Assembly (NCBI GenBank): GCA_035549075.1
Contig: DASZRT010000064.1
Location: forward strand, 1-64,000
Length of the DNA stretch: 64,000 nucleotides
Direction of reading: 5' to 3'
DNA from: DASZFV01 sp035549075
GTDB taxonomy: Bacteria; Myxococcota_A; Polyangia; Fen-1088
How positions within the stretch are numbered: the first letter of the stretch is position 1; each line of letters begins with the position of its first letter. A model generated the notes under the pieces. That model ran no database searches and was not told the origin of the DNA. It worked only from the letters and a program-made list of their open reading frames with translations. Below are positions 47,312 through 56,240 of this stretch, piece after piece. The translations under genes were made by a program, and so were the position numbers.

Positions 47312-48115
47312 ATGAGCACACGGACCTTCGAGGTCGCGCGGCCGCGCATTCACTGGCCGGAGGCGCTCATGGAGGCGCTCGGCCTCGGGCTGTTCATGAT
47401 CTCGGCGGGATCCTTCGGGACGCTCCTCGAATACCCCGGCTCGTCGATCCACGCGGCGATCCCCGATCCGTTCGCGCGACGCGCGCTCATGGGGATCGCG
47501 ATGGGGGCGACGGCGATCGGGCTCGTGTACTCGCCGTGGGGGAAGCGATCGGGCGCGCACATCAACCCGGCGTTCACGCTCACGCAGTGGCGCCTCGGGC
47601 GCGTGCGGACCAGCGACGCGCTCGCCTACGTGGCGATGCAGTTCCTGGGAGCGGTCGCGGGCACGCTCATCGCCGGCGCGCTCTGGGGCCGAGCGTTCCT
47701 GGAGCCGCCCGTCGCGGCGGTTGCGACGACGCCCGGTCCGTTCGGCGTCGCGGTCGCCTTCGCCTGCGAGGCCGCGATCTCGTTCGCGCTCGTGCTCATG
47801 GTGTTGACGCTCGGCGCGTCGAAGCGTTGGGCCGAGCGGACGGGCCTCTTCGTGGGCGCGCTCGTGTGCCTCTACATCACGTTCGAGGCGCCGTACTCGG
47901 GCATGAGCATGAACCCGGCGCGCACGGTCGGCTCGGCTATCGTCGCGGCGTCGGCGCGCAGCCTGTGGATCTACTTCGTGGCGCCGGTCGCCGGGATGCT
48001 GCTCGCGGCGGAGGCTCACCTTTGCCTCGCGCGCTCGAAGACGCGTGGCTGCGCGAAGGTCGTCCACGCCCTGCCCTGCATCTTCTGCGGCGGTCAGCCG
48101 CCGCAGAAGAGCTGA
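47312..48115 (+). CDS. MIP/aquaporin family channel
   Basis: The ATG at 47312 gives 267 residues with six membrane helices. The two half-helix motifs are HINPAFTLTQ (first NPA) and MSMNPARTVGSA (second NPA). The selectivity region around the second NPA has Arg, as in water or glycerol channels. The C terminus has extra cysteines (CLARSKTRGCAKVVHALPC, IFC). It is likely to pass water, glycerol or peroxide. An ECF-type promoter lies directly upstream, and the gene converges on the SDR gene of the GH63 operon. Confidence 0.88.
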   Translation: MSTRTFEVARPRIHWPEALMEALGLGLFMISAGSFGTLLEYPGSSIHAAIPDPFARRALMGIAMGATAIGLVYSPWGKRSGAHINPAFTLTQWRLGRVRTSDALAYVAMQFLGAVAGTLIAGALWGRAFLEPPVAAVATTPGPFGVAVAFACEAAISFALVLMVLTLGASKRWAERTGLFVGALVCLYITFEAPYSGMSMNPARTVGSAIVAASARSLWIYFVAPVAGMLLAAEAHLCLARSKTRGCAKVVHALPCIFCGGQPPQKS

Positions 48116-48121
48116 CGCCGC

Positions 48122-49030
48122 TCAGCCGCCGGTCTCGAAGCCGGGGTACAGCGTCATGCCGCCGTCGACGTACAACGTGGCGCCCGTGACGTAGTCAGAG
48201 TCGTCCGAGGCGAGCCAGACCGCGGCGCGGCCGATGTCCTCGGGCTCGCCGATGCGTTTGTACGGAACGAGCGTCATGAGCGAGTTGTAGGCCTCGCGCG
48301 TCTGCCACGCCTCCATATTGATGGGCGTGCGCACGGCGCCCGGCGCGATGCTGTTGATGCGAACGCGCCAGGGCGCCACTTCTTGCGCGATCGACTTCAT
48401 CATCATGGCGACGCCGCCTTTGGACGCCGCGTAGTTGACGTGGCCGGCCCAGGGGATGACGTCGTGTACGGAGCTCACGCAGATGATCTTGCCGGCGGCG
48501 CTGGAGATCTCTCGGCGGACGCCCTGGCGCTTGAACGTGCGCACAGCCTCCCGCGCGCACAGGAACTGGCCCTTGAGGTTCACGTTCATGACGAGGTCCC
48601 ACGCCTCGACCGACATCTCGGTGAGGGGCGCGTCCTTCTGGAGGCCGGCGTTGTTGACGACGACGTCGATCGTGCCGAACGCGTCGATCGCGCGCGCGAA
48701 CATCGCCTGGACCTCGGCCTCCTTGCTGACGTCGGCCCGCACGGGCAGCGCACGCGCGCCGCAGCGGCCGATCTCCTCGGCGACTTTGATCGCCTCTTCT
48801 TCACGCGAGACGTAGTTCACGACGACGTCGGCGCCAGCGTGGCCGAGCGCGATGGCGATGGCCTTCCCGATGCCCGAATTCGCGCCCGTCACGATCGCCT
48901 TCTGGCCGGCGAGGCGTTTGACGATCGGGCAAGCGGGGACGACGGCCTCGGGCAAACCCTGTTCGGCGAAGTAGTCGCGTTCGGTCTTCGTGGTGCTGGT
49001 CGTGAGCGGCGCTGCGTTCGGCGGTGTCAT
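48122..49030 (-). CDS. SDR family oxidoreductase (glucose-dehydrogenase-like)
   Basis: The 302-residue enzyme has VTGANSGIGKAIAIALGHAG, a NAG motif (VNNAG), catalytic Ser (CVSSVHD), YAASK (Tyr/Lys) and the GGMT end. The N-terminal ~40-residue extension (YFAEQGLPEAVVPACPIVKR) is typical of the YhdF/YgaD-type general stress SDRs related to glucose 1-dehydrogenase. An AGGAGA ribosome-binding site precedes the ATG. It is the last gene of the operon with GH133 and GH63-like genes (15-base gap). Confidence 0.88.
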   Translation of the reverse strand: MTPPNAAPLTTSTTKTERDYFAEQGLPEAVVPACPIVKRLAGQKAIVTGANSGIGKAIAIALGHAGADVVVNYVSREEEAIKVAEEIGRCGARALPVRADVSKEAEVQAMFARAIDAFGTIDVVVNNAGLQKDAPLTEMSVEAWDLVMNVNLKGQFLCAREAVRTFKRQGVRREISSAAGKIICVSSVHDVIPWAGHVNYAASKGGVAMMMKSIAQEVAPWRVRINSIAPGAVRTPINMEAWQTREAYNSLMTLVPYKRIGEPEDIGRAAVWLASDDSDYVTGATLYVDGGMTLYPGFETGG

Positions 49031-49045
49031 GGATTCGTCTCCTGG

Positions 49046-51088
49046 TCAGGTGTTGGAAATCGTCGCGGTCATCGAAGAGTCGTGGCCAACGGCGGCGCTC
49101 GACCGAAGCGGCTCGGGCGTCCGCGGCGCCGCCGTCGCGCCGGCGAGCACGACGCGCTCGAGGCGCAGCAGCTCGCCGAGCGACCAGGCCTGGAACGGGC
49201 AGCCGCCCGGCGCGTGGGGCGCTTCGGCGTCGGCGACCTCCGAGACGTGGCCGAGGCCGGCCTCGGCGAGGTGCGCGAGCAGCGGCGCGACGAAGCGTTC
49301 GCGCGCGGCGCGCTTCACGGCGGGCGCGTCACCGTGGACGTTGATCCAGGCCTCGACGAACGGCCCGAGCAGCCACGGCCACACGGTGCCCTGGTGGTAG
49401 GCCCCGTCGCGCTGGCTCGGTCCGCCCTCATAGCGAGGCTGGTAGCCGGGCTGGTCGGGCGCGAGTGAGCGGAGACCGAGCGGCGTCACGAGCGCCGCTT
49501 CGACGACCTGGAGCGCGCGACGCGCGCGCTCGCCCGTGACGAGCGGCAAGCGCAGCCCACCGAGCGCGAGGACTTGGTTGGGCCGCAGCGTCGCGTCCAC
49601 CTTGCCCGCGACGTGATCGGCGTCGACGACGTCGACGAGGTGTCCGCGCGCCTCGTCCCAGAAGCGTGCCTCGAAGCTGGCGCGGCCACGTGCGAGCAGC
49701 TCGGCCCAGCGGCTCGCCGACGGCGCGCCGAGGACGACGGCGGTCGCGAGCGCGTTCAACCAGAGCGCCTGCACCTCGACGGGCTTGCCGATGCGCGGCG
49801 TGACCTCGCGGCCGTCGACGCGCGCGTCCATCCAGGTGAGCTGCTGCCCGGGCTCGCCCGCCGCGAGCAGGCCGTCGGCCGTCGCGCCAATGCCGTAGCG
49901 CGTGCCCGCCGCGTAGCCCGAAAGAATGGCCTCGACGGCGTCGACGAGGCGGCGTCGATCGTCGGGCGCCGCGGACGCCCCCGCCGCCTCGAGCGCTTCG
50001 CCGACGGCGACGACGTACCACAACGAGGCGTCGACCGAGTTGTACTCGGGCTCGGCCTGGCCGTCCGGGAAGAAGTTCGGCAGCATGCCGCGCGAGACGA
50101 CGCCCGACCACGCCGACAGCACCTCGATGGCCTCGGCGGCGCGGCCCGTCGCCAGCAGGAGCCCGCGCAGCGCGATGAACGTGTCGCGCCCCCAGTCGCC
50201 GAACCAGGGATAGCCGGCGACGATCGTCCGTCCGCCCCGGCGCGCGACGAGGTACTGGTCGGCGGCGCGCTCGAGCGTTCCGCCCAAACGCGCGCGCCGC
50301 TCGCGCTCGACGGCGCGGGCCTCGTCGACGGCCTCACGCGCCGGCACCGTCGCCGGATCGCGCACCGTGCGCTCGGCGTGGAAGACCATGGCCGCGTCGC
50401 CGTCGCCGAGCTCGAACGTCCACTCGCCCGGCGAGGCCAGATCCTCCAAATGATCGAGCCCTCGGCGACGTTCCTCGTCATAGAGGAACCCGCGGTACCA
50501 AAACGGTTGGTGGCGGTAGGCGCCGCTCGACGAGACGACGACGCGAGGACCGCCTGGGTACGGTCGATAGCGGAGCAGGCCGCCGTCGAGCTCGGGGTCG
50601 AAGGAGAACGACGGGTTCTCGCGCATGAGCGCGTGGAAGTCGCGCCCCGCGAGCAGCGGCCGAACCACGAGGCGCGCCCACGCGAGGTCGGGCGCAGGGC
50701 TCGGCGCGCGCGAGCCCGAAAGCAGGCGCCAGCGCAAGAACACCTGCGGCGCGCCTTTCCGCATCAGGATCTCTTGCGCGACGCGCGTGCCGTCGGGCAG
50801 GCGGAAGATCCACGTCGGCCACGGCTCGAGCGAGAAGCCCTCGATGTGGCGCTCGCCGTCACCCGCCGTGACGTCGGGCGCGTAGCGCTGGGTCGAGAGC
50901 GACCAGCGCCCGCCCGGCGTCTCGACGGCGACGTCGGCGCCGCTCACCAGCGCCATGCGCCCGGTGGGCGGCGTCGTCGCCGTCACGAGCAGCGCGTGGT
51001 AGCGCCGCGTGCGCGCGCCTGAGACCGTCCCCGACGCGAAGCCACCGAGCCCGTCCGCCTCGAGCCACTCCTCCGCGCGGCGGTTCAC
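49046..51088 (-). CDS. GH133 amylo-alpha-1,6-glucosidase (glycogen debranching-type)
   Basis: The GTG at 51088 overlaps the stop of the GH63-like gene and gives 680 residues. An N-terminal beta domain (EEWLEADGLGGFASGTVSGA, RTRRYHALLVTA) is the glycogen-debranching N domain. The alpha/alpha barrel carries GYPWFGDWGRDTFIALRGLL (catalytic Asp region), EYNSVDASLWYVVA and GTVWPWLLGPFVEAWINVHG. It should hydrolyse alpha-1,6 branch points. The absence of a signal peptide implies cytosolic action on glycogen or imported oligosaccharides. Confidence 0.9.
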   Translation of the reverse strand: MNRRAEEWLEADGLGGFASGTVSGARTRRYHALLVTATTPPTGRMALVSGADVAVETPGGRWSLSTQRYAPDVTAGDGERHIEGFSLEPWPTWIFRLPDGTRVAQEILMRKGAPQVFLRWRLLSGSRAPSPAPDLAWARLVVRPLLAGRDFHALMRENPSFSFDPELDGGLLRYRPYPGGPRVVVSSSGAYRHQPFWYRGFLYDEERRRGLDHLEDLASPGEWTFELGDGDAAMVFHAERTVRDPATVPAREAVDEARAVERERRARLGGTLERAADQYLVARRGGRTIVAGYPWFGDWGRDTFIALRGLLLATGRAAEAIEVLSAWSGVVSRGMLPNFFPDGQAEPEYNSVDASLWYVVAVGEALEAAGASAAPDDRRRLVDAVEAILSGYAAGTRYGIGATADGLLAAGEPGQQLTWMDARVDGREVTPRIGKPVEVQALWLNALATAVVLGAPSASRWAELLARGRASFEARFWDEARGHLVDVVDADHVAGKVDATLRPNQVLALGGLRLPLVTGERARRALQVVEAALVTPLGLRSLAPDQPGYQPRYEGGPSQRDGAYHQGTVWPWLLGPFVEAWINVHGDAPAVKRAARERFVAPLLAHLAEAGLGHVSEVADAEAPHAPGGCPFQAWSLGELLRLERVVLAGATAAPRTPEPLRSSAAVGHDSSMTATISNT

Positions 51089-53850
51089 GACGCGAGCTCC
51101 GCCGGGGCCACGATCTGCGCGGCTTGGGTGGCACGCGCCGCGGGCCGCTCTTCGGCGCGTGCGCGGGCCAGATCCTCGATGACGCGGATCGCGAGCGCGG
51201 TCCATCCCGTCTGGTGGCTCGCGCCGACGCCGCGGCCCGTGTCGCCATGGAAGTACTCGTGGAACAGCACGAGCTCGCGCCAGTGCGGATCCTCGGCGAA
51301 GCGCCGATCGCCGGCGTGGCACGGCCGGCGACCGCGCTCGTCGGCGAGGAAGATGCGGCCGAGCCGCCCGGAGATCTCCCGCGCGACCTCGGCCAGGTTC
51401 AAGAAGCGACCCGAGCCCGTCGGGCACTCGACGCGCAGCTCGTCGCCGTAGAAGTGGTGGTAGCGCTCGAGCGCCTCGACGAGCAGGTAGTTGACCGGCA
51501 TCCAGATCGGCCCGCGCCAGTTCGAGTTGCCGCCGAAGAGGCCGGTGTTCGATTCGCCCGGGACGTAGTCGACGCGGAACTCCTCACCGCCGTGGAAGAA
51601 CCGATACGGCGCGCCCTCGTGGACCTTCGAGACCGAGCGGATGCCGTGGGGCGACAGGAACTCCGACTCGTCGAGCATCTTGCGCAGCACGCGCACGAGG
51701 CGGTCCTTCGAGGGGATCGCGAGCAGCGCGTGGCCGTGCGCCCCCGCGCCCGCGGCGAGGCTCACGCGGCCCGCGAGATCCCGCCGGTTCTCGAGGAACC
51801 AGCGCATGCGCCGCTTGAAGGCGGGCAAGCGATCGATCGCCTCGTCTTCGAGCACCTCGACGGCGATGAGCGGCAGCAGGCCCACGAGCGACCTCACGCG
51901 CAACGGCACCTCGGCGGCGCCGGCGTGCAGCTTGTCGTAGTAGAAGCCGTCGCGGTCGTCCCACAGGCCCGAGCCGCCGAGGGCGTTCATGGCGTCGGTG
52001 ATGTGGACGAAGTGCTCGAAGAACTTCGAGGCCATGTCCTCGTACGACGGCTCGGTCTTCGCGAGCTCGAGCGCCATCGAGAGCATCGTCGCGCAGAAGA
52101 ACGCCATCCACGCCGTGCCGTCGGCCTGCTCGAGGTGGCCGCCCGTCGGCAACGGGCGTGAGCGATCGAAGACGCCGATGTTGTCGAGGCCGAGGAAGCC
52201 GCCCGAGAAGAGGTTGCGCCCCTCGGCGTCCTTGCGGTTGACCCACCACGTGAAGTTGAGGAGCAGCTTCTTGAAGATGCGCGCGAGGAAAACGCGATCG
52301 CGGCGCCCCTCGGCGTCGACGGCGATCTTGTAGACGCGCCATGCGGCCCACGCGTGCACGGGCGGGTTGACGTCGCCGAAGGCGAACTCGTAGGCGGGGA
52401 GCTGCCCGTTCGGGTGCATGTACCACTCGCGCGTCATGAGCAGGAGCTGCTCCTTCGCGAAGTGCGGATCGATGCGCGCGAACGGGATCATGTGGAACGC
52501 GAGATCCCACGCGGCGAACCATGGGTACTCCCACTTGTCCGGCATCGAGAGCACGTCGCGGTTGTAGAGGTGGCCCCATTCGCCGTTCCGGCCGGCGCTC
52601 CGGCCCGGCGGCGGAGGGGGCTGCGCGGGATCGCCCTCGAGCCAGGCGCGGACGTCGTAGTGATAGAACTGCTTCGACCAGAGCAGGCCGGCGTAGGCCT
52701 GCCGCACGGCGAGCCGCTCGTCGTTCGAAAGCGGGCCCGTGCGCGCGGCGAAGAACGCGTCGGCCTCGGCGCGTCGCTTGGCGAGCACGTCGTCGAACGT
52801 TCCGAACGGCGACGTCATCGGCACGACCTCGTCGGCGACGACGAGCCTCATGCGCAGCGACACCTCGGCGCCCGCGGGAATCACGAGGCGGTACACGGCG
52901 GCGGCCTTGGTGCCCATGCGCGCGGGGTTCACGCGATCGGCGCGGCCCGCGACGACGTACTCGTGGAAGGCGTCCTTGACGTACGCCGTCGCGTTCGCCG
53001 AGCCGAACAGCCGTTCGGCGTTGGTCTCGTTCTCGGTGAACACGAGCTCGGGCGGCTCGGCGCCGTCGAGCGCGTCGACGGTGAAGCGGTAGCGACCGAG
53101 CGTCGGGTGCCGCACGACGATCGCGTCGCGGCCCGTCGCCGACATCATCGGGCGCTCCTCGGGATAGCCCTCGCCGGCGCGGCCCCACGACCACGTGTTG
53201 CGGAACCACAGCGTCGGCAACACGGTGATCGGCGCCGCCTCGGGGCCGCGGTTGGCGATCGTGATCCGGATGGCCAGGTCGTCCGGCGACGCCTTGGCGT
53301 ACTCGGCGAAGACGTCGAAGTAGCGGCCCTCGTCGAACGCGCCCGTGTCGGCGAGCTCGTACTCGGGCTGGTCCTTGCCGCGGCGGCGGTTCTCGTCGAC
53401 GAGCTCGGCGTACGGGAACGCGCCCTGCGGGTACTTGTAGAGCGCGCGCATGTAGGAATGCGTCGGCGTCGAGTCGAGATAGAAGTAGTGCTCTTTGACG
53501 TCTTCGCCGTGGTTGCCCTCGGGACCGGTCAGACCGAAGAGGCGCTCCTTCAAGATCGGATCGGCCCCGTTCCAAAGAGCGAGCCCGAAGCACAGCCGAC
53601 CTTGGCGATCGGTGAGGCCCAGCAAGCCGTCCTCGCCCCAGCGGTAGGCGCGGCTGCGCGCGTGATCGTGCGGGAAGTAATCCCAGCACTCGCCGCCCGC
53701 CGAGTAGTCCTCGCGAACGGTGCCCCACTGGCGCTCGGCCAAATACGGCCCGAAGCGCTTCCAGTTACGGACGCGCGCGTGATCTTCTTCGAGGCGGCGC
53801 GCTTCGGCGGACGCGTCGGCGAGCGTGGGCGACTTCGGCGTGTTGGTCAT
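51085..53850 (-). CDS. GH63-like (mannosylglycerate/glucosidase) hydrolase
   Basis: The 921-residue cytosolic protein has an (alpha/alpha)6 barrel-type hydrolase region with WLEGDP, GEWGHLYNRDVLSMPDKWEY, PWFAAWDLAFHMIPFARIDP, NPPVHAWAAWRVYKIA, GGNSNWRGPIWMPVNYLLVE and FHGDTGRGVGASHQTGWTAL. These are the landmarks of GH63-type and MGH1-like enzymes. The N-terminal ~300 residues form a beta-sandwich. Exact substrate is unknown; an alpha-glucoside or compatible-solute glycoside is plausible beside GH133. The ECF-type promoter at 53858-53885 ends 7 bases from the ATG. Confidence 0.85.
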   Translation of the reverse strand: MTNTPKSPTLADASAEARRLEEDHARVRNWKRFGPYLAERQWGTVREDYSAGGECWDYFPHDHARSRAYRWGEDGLLGLTDRQGRLCFGLALWNGADPILKERLFGLTGPEGNHGEDVKEHYFYLDSTPTHSYMRALYKYPQGAFPYAELVDENRRRGKDQPEYELADTGAFDEGRYFDVFAEYAKASPDDLAIRITIANRGPEAAPITVLPTLWFRNTWSWGRAGEGYPEERPMMSATGRDAIVVRHPTLGRYRFTVDALDGAEPPELVFTENETNAERLFGSANATAYVKDAFHEYVVAGRADRVNPARMGTKAAAVYRLVIPAGAEVSLRMRLVVADEVVPMTSPFGTFDDVLAKRRAEADAFFAARTGPLSNDERLAVRQAYAGLLWSKQFYHYDVRAWLEGDPAQPPPPPGRSAGRNGEWGHLYNRDVLSMPDKWEYPWFAAWDLAFHMIPFARIDPHFAKEQLLLMTREWYMHPNGQLPAYEFAFGDVNPPVHAWAAWRVYKIAVDAEGRRDRVFLARIFKKLLLNFTWWVNRKDAEGRNLFSGGFLGLDNIGVFDRSRPLPTGGHLEQADGTAWMAFFCATMLSMALELAKTEPSYEDMASKFFEHFVHITDAMNALGGSGLWDDRDGFYYDKLHAGAAEVPLRVRSLVGLLPLIAVEVLEDEAIDRLPAFKRRMRWFLENRRDLAGRVSLAAGAGAHGHALLAIPSKDRLVRVLRKMLDESEFLSPHGIRSVSKVHEGAPYRFFHGGEEFRVDYVPGESNTGLFGGNSNWRGPIWMPVNYLLVEALERYHHFYGDELRVECPTGSGRFLNLAEVAREISGRLGRIFLADERGRRPCHAGDRRFAEDPHWRELVLFHEYFHGDTGRGVGASHQTGWTALAIRVIEDLARARAEERPAARATQAAQIVAPAELAS

Positions 53851-53857
53851 GCCGGTC

Positions 53858-53885
53858 CCTACGAAGAAACGACGCGGCAGTTACA
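53858..53885 (-). promoter_or_regulatory. ECF-type promoter for the GH63-GH133-SDR operon
   Basis: On the minus strand TGTAAC (53880-53885) and CGTAGG (53858-53863) are 16 bases apart. It is back to back with the promoter at 53910. Confidence 0.7.
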
Positions 53886-53909
53886 GCGGCGCCGTTCGCT
53901 CGTCGCTTT

Positions 53910-53937
53910 TGTAACTGGCGCCGCCTGCGGGCGTAGG
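53910..53937 (+). promoter_or_regulatory. ECF-type promoter for doxX
   Basis: TGTAAC (53910-53915), 16-base spacer, CGTAGG (53932-53937). The two divergent -35 elements are 24 bases apart. Confidence 0.7.
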
Positions 53938-53972
53938 GCCTCGGGACCACCAACAACAAAAGGAGTCTGATC

Positions 53973-54470
53973 ATGTTCGACGCTCTCGACACCACGCTCG
54001 CTCGCCTTCGCGCGCTCTCGGAGAAGGCGGCCTTCCTCGGCCCGACGCTCGCCCGCCTCACCGTGGGCCTCGTCTTCATCGGAACCGGCTGGGGCAAGCT
54101 GCACTCGCTGCCCGACGTCACCGACTACTTCGCGAGCCTGCACATCCCGGCGCCGGGCCTCAACGCGCGCCTCGCGGCTGGCACGGAGTTCTTCGGCGGC
54201 GTGCTCGTGCTCCTCGGCCTCGGCACGCGCCTCGTGACGCTCCCGATGGCGTTCACGATGGTCGTCGCGATCCTCTCGGCGAAGCGTGGCGACGTCGACG
54301 GCCTCACGTCGCTCGTCGGCCTCGAGGAGTGGAGCTACATCGTCTTCTTTCTGTGGCTGGCCGTCGCCGGGGCCGGACCGCTGTCGCTCGATCGGCTCTT
54401 GGGCCGGTGGCGCGGGCGCCGCGCCGAGCCGGTCGCGCTGCCGAAGCCGCTGCTGCGGCCGCAGGTGTAG
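53973..54470 (+). CDS. DoxX family membrane protein
   Basis: An AAGGAG site precedes the ATG. The 165-residue protein has four membrane helices with LARLTVGLVFIGTGWGKLHS, FFGGVLVLLGLGTRLVTLP, FTMVVAILSAKRGDVDGL and WSYIVFFLWLAVAGAGPLSL, the DoxX/DUF417 pattern. DoxX proteins often sit in bufferin (DUF692-DUF2063) clusters. It converges on the DUF2063 gene with only 3 bases between stops and is in the same presumed ECF regulon. Confidence 0.9.
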   Translation: MFDALDTTLARLRALSEKAAFLGPTLARLTVGLVFIGTGWGKLHSLPDVTDYFASLHIPAPGLNARLAAGTEFFGGVLVLLGLGTRLVTLPMAFTMVVAILSAKRGDVDGLTSLVGLEEWSYIVFFLWLAVAGAGPLSLDRLLGRWRGRRAEPVALPKPLLRPQV

Positions 54471-54473
54471 GGC

Positions 54474-55280
54474 TCAGCCGCCGCGCCGCGCTCGAACGCG
54501 CGGCGCGGCGATCAAGCCGTCCGAGACCCACGTCGACAGCCAGGCGAACGCGCGCGCGACGGCGTCGTCGGGCGCGAGGCCGACCGACAGGCGCTCGCAG
54601 ATCGCTCCGAACGACGCGCCGGCTTCCACGAGCGCGAGGGCCCCGTGCTCGTCGGCGTCGATCACCCGGTGGTAGACGGCGACGTCCTCTCGCCAAACGA
54701 CGAGACGCTCCGGCACGTCGGAGACGATCGCGAGCACGTCGGCTCCGCCCGCTCCGATGGCGTCCCACAAGGCGGCCGCGCCAGACGAGACGACGACGAG
54801 CCGGTGTGCCGTCACGAGCGCGAGGGGCAGCTCGCCGAACGTCTCGGCCGGCCACGCGCGGAGGTCGTCGAGGGTGAGCTGGGGGTCGTCTTCGAGGTCG
54901 AAGACGTCGGCGCGCGCCCACTCGAGCCGCGCGAGCGCGGCGAGCTCGGGCTCGTCGCGACGGTGCTCGGCGAGCCAAGCCGCCAGCGGCCGACCGAGCT
55001 CGCGCAGCGACGGTCGGATCGAAGGCTCGTCGTCGACGAACGCGGCCGCGAGCTCGTGGAAGTCGTCGCCGACCAGGCGCGCGAGGCGCGGAAACTGGGC
55101 TTCGAGCGCCTCCGCGAGGCGAGCCACGTACATGTGGCGGTACACGTCGAGGCGCGCGGCGGCGCTCGCGCGCGCGTCGCCGACGATGAGATCGGCGGCG
55201 CTCGGATCGCGCGCGTCGAGACGTCTCGCCGTGATGAGCTTCAGAACGGACGTTTGGGTCGAGACCAGCGGCGCGCGCAC
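54474..55280 (-). CDS. bufC: DUF2063 family partner of the MNIO enzyme (BufC/HvfC-like)
   Basis: The GTG at 55280 gives 268 residues. The N terminus (SVLKLITARRLDARDPSAAD, then LDVYRHMYVARLAEALEAQF and PRLARLVGDDFHELAAAFV) is the DUF2063 putative DNA-binding-like helical domain. It is followed by a second domain with VWREDVAVYHRVIDADEHGA and ALALVEAGASFGAICERL. In bufferin and HvfABC systems this protein recruits the precursor peptide to the DUF692 iron enzyme. It starts 7 bases after the DUF692 stop. The gene symbol follows recent nomenclature and is tentative. Confidence 0.88.
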   Translation of the reverse strand: MRAPLVSTQTSVLKLITARRLDARDPSAADLIVGDARASAAARLDVYRHMYVARLAEALEAQFPRLARLVGDDFHELAAAFVDDEPSIRPSLRELGRPLAAWLAEHRRDEPELAALARLEWARADVFDLEDDPQLTLDDLRAWPAETFGELPLALVTAHRLVVVSSGAAALWDAIGAGGADVLAIVSDVPERLVVWREDVAVYHRVIDADEHGALALVEAGASFGAICERLSVGLAPDDAVARAFAWLSTWVSDGLIAAPRVRARRGG

Positions 55281-55287
55281 ATGGCGC

Positions 55288-56148
55288 TCACGCCGCACGG
55301 CGCACCTCCGCGTCGGCGCCCCCCGACGCCCATCGCGCCGCGAAGTCGAGCTCGCGCTCGAGGACCTCGAACGCGGGCACATGCGCGTCCCACTCGATCA
55401 TCGTCGAGCGCGGCCCCAAGCGGGCGATCGCCTCGGCGTAGAGGCGCCAGACGTCGTCGCACACGGGCTCGTCGTGCGTGTCGATGAGCAGCGGGCCTTC
55501 GGCGACGTGGCCCGCGAGATGAATCTGGCCCACGCGCTCGGGCGGCATGGCCGCGAGGTAGGCGCTGGGATCGAAGCCGTGGTTGTGCGCGCTGACGTAA
55601 ACGTTGTTGACGTCGAGCAGGATGCCGCAGTCGGCGCGACGCGCGACCTCGGCCAGGAACTCGTGCTCCTCCATGTCCGCGCCCGCGAGGCGCATGTAGC
55701 TCGACGGGTTCTCGAGCAGGATGCGGCGCCCGAGCCTTTCTTGCACGCGCTCGACGCGCTGAACGACGTGCTCGAGCGCGTCTTCACGATAGGGGAGCGG
55801 CAAGAGATCGTGCGCATTGAGGCCGTGGGCCGTCCCCCAGCAGAGGTGGTCGGACACCCACGCGGGCTCGACGGCGCGCGCGAGCGCCGCGAGCTCGTCG
55901 AGGTAGCGCTCGTCGACCGGATCCATCGAGCCGATCGACAGCGACACGCCGTGCAGCACGACGGGGTAATCGCGGCGCACCGCCTCGAGGACGCGGCGCG
56001 GGTTGCCGCCCGCGACCATGAAGTTCTCCGAGATCACCTCGAACCAATCGACCGCCGGCTTCGAATCGAGGACGTGGCGGTAGTGCTCGCGGCGCAGCCC
56101 GAGGCCGCGGCCGAGGTATGGAAACAGCGGCGCGATCGTCTTTGGCAT
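55288..56148 (-). CDS. bufB: DUF692 multinuclear non-heme iron oxidase (BufB/HvfB-like)
   Basis: The ATG at 56148 gives 286 residues. The TIM-barrel DUF692 features are GLGLRREHYRHVLDSKPAVD, WFEVISENFM, YPVVLHGVSLSIGSMDPVDE (His), WVSDHLCWG (Asp/His), LLENPSSYM (Glu), DCGILLDVNNVYVSAHNHGF (Asp, His) and IHLAGHV then IDTHDEPV (metal ligands). MNIO enzymes convert precursor cysteines to oxazolone-thioamide or thiooxazole groups that bind copper. It acts on the BufA-type peptide encoded upstream. Confidence 0.92.
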   Translation of the reverse strand: MPKTIAPLFPYLGRGLGLRREHYRHVLDSKPAVDWFEVISENFMVAGGNPRRVLEAVRRDYPVVLHGVSLSIGSMDPVDERYLDELAALARAVEPAWVSDHLCWGTAHGLNAHDLLPLPYREDALEHVVQRVERVQERLGRRILLENPSSYMRLAGADMEEHEFLAEVARRADCGILLDVNNVYVSAHNHGFDPSAYLAAMPPERVGQIHLAGHVAEGPLLIDTHDEPVCDDVWRLYAEAIARLGPRSTMIEWDAHVPAFEVLERELDFAARWASGGADAEVRRAA

Positions 56149-56240
56149 CGGTCCCTCGCTAGCAAAGAGGTGGTATCGAATGACGAACGGCGCCGACGGG
56201 TCATTTGTCCCCCGACCCGTCGGCGCCGCCGTCGATCGAA

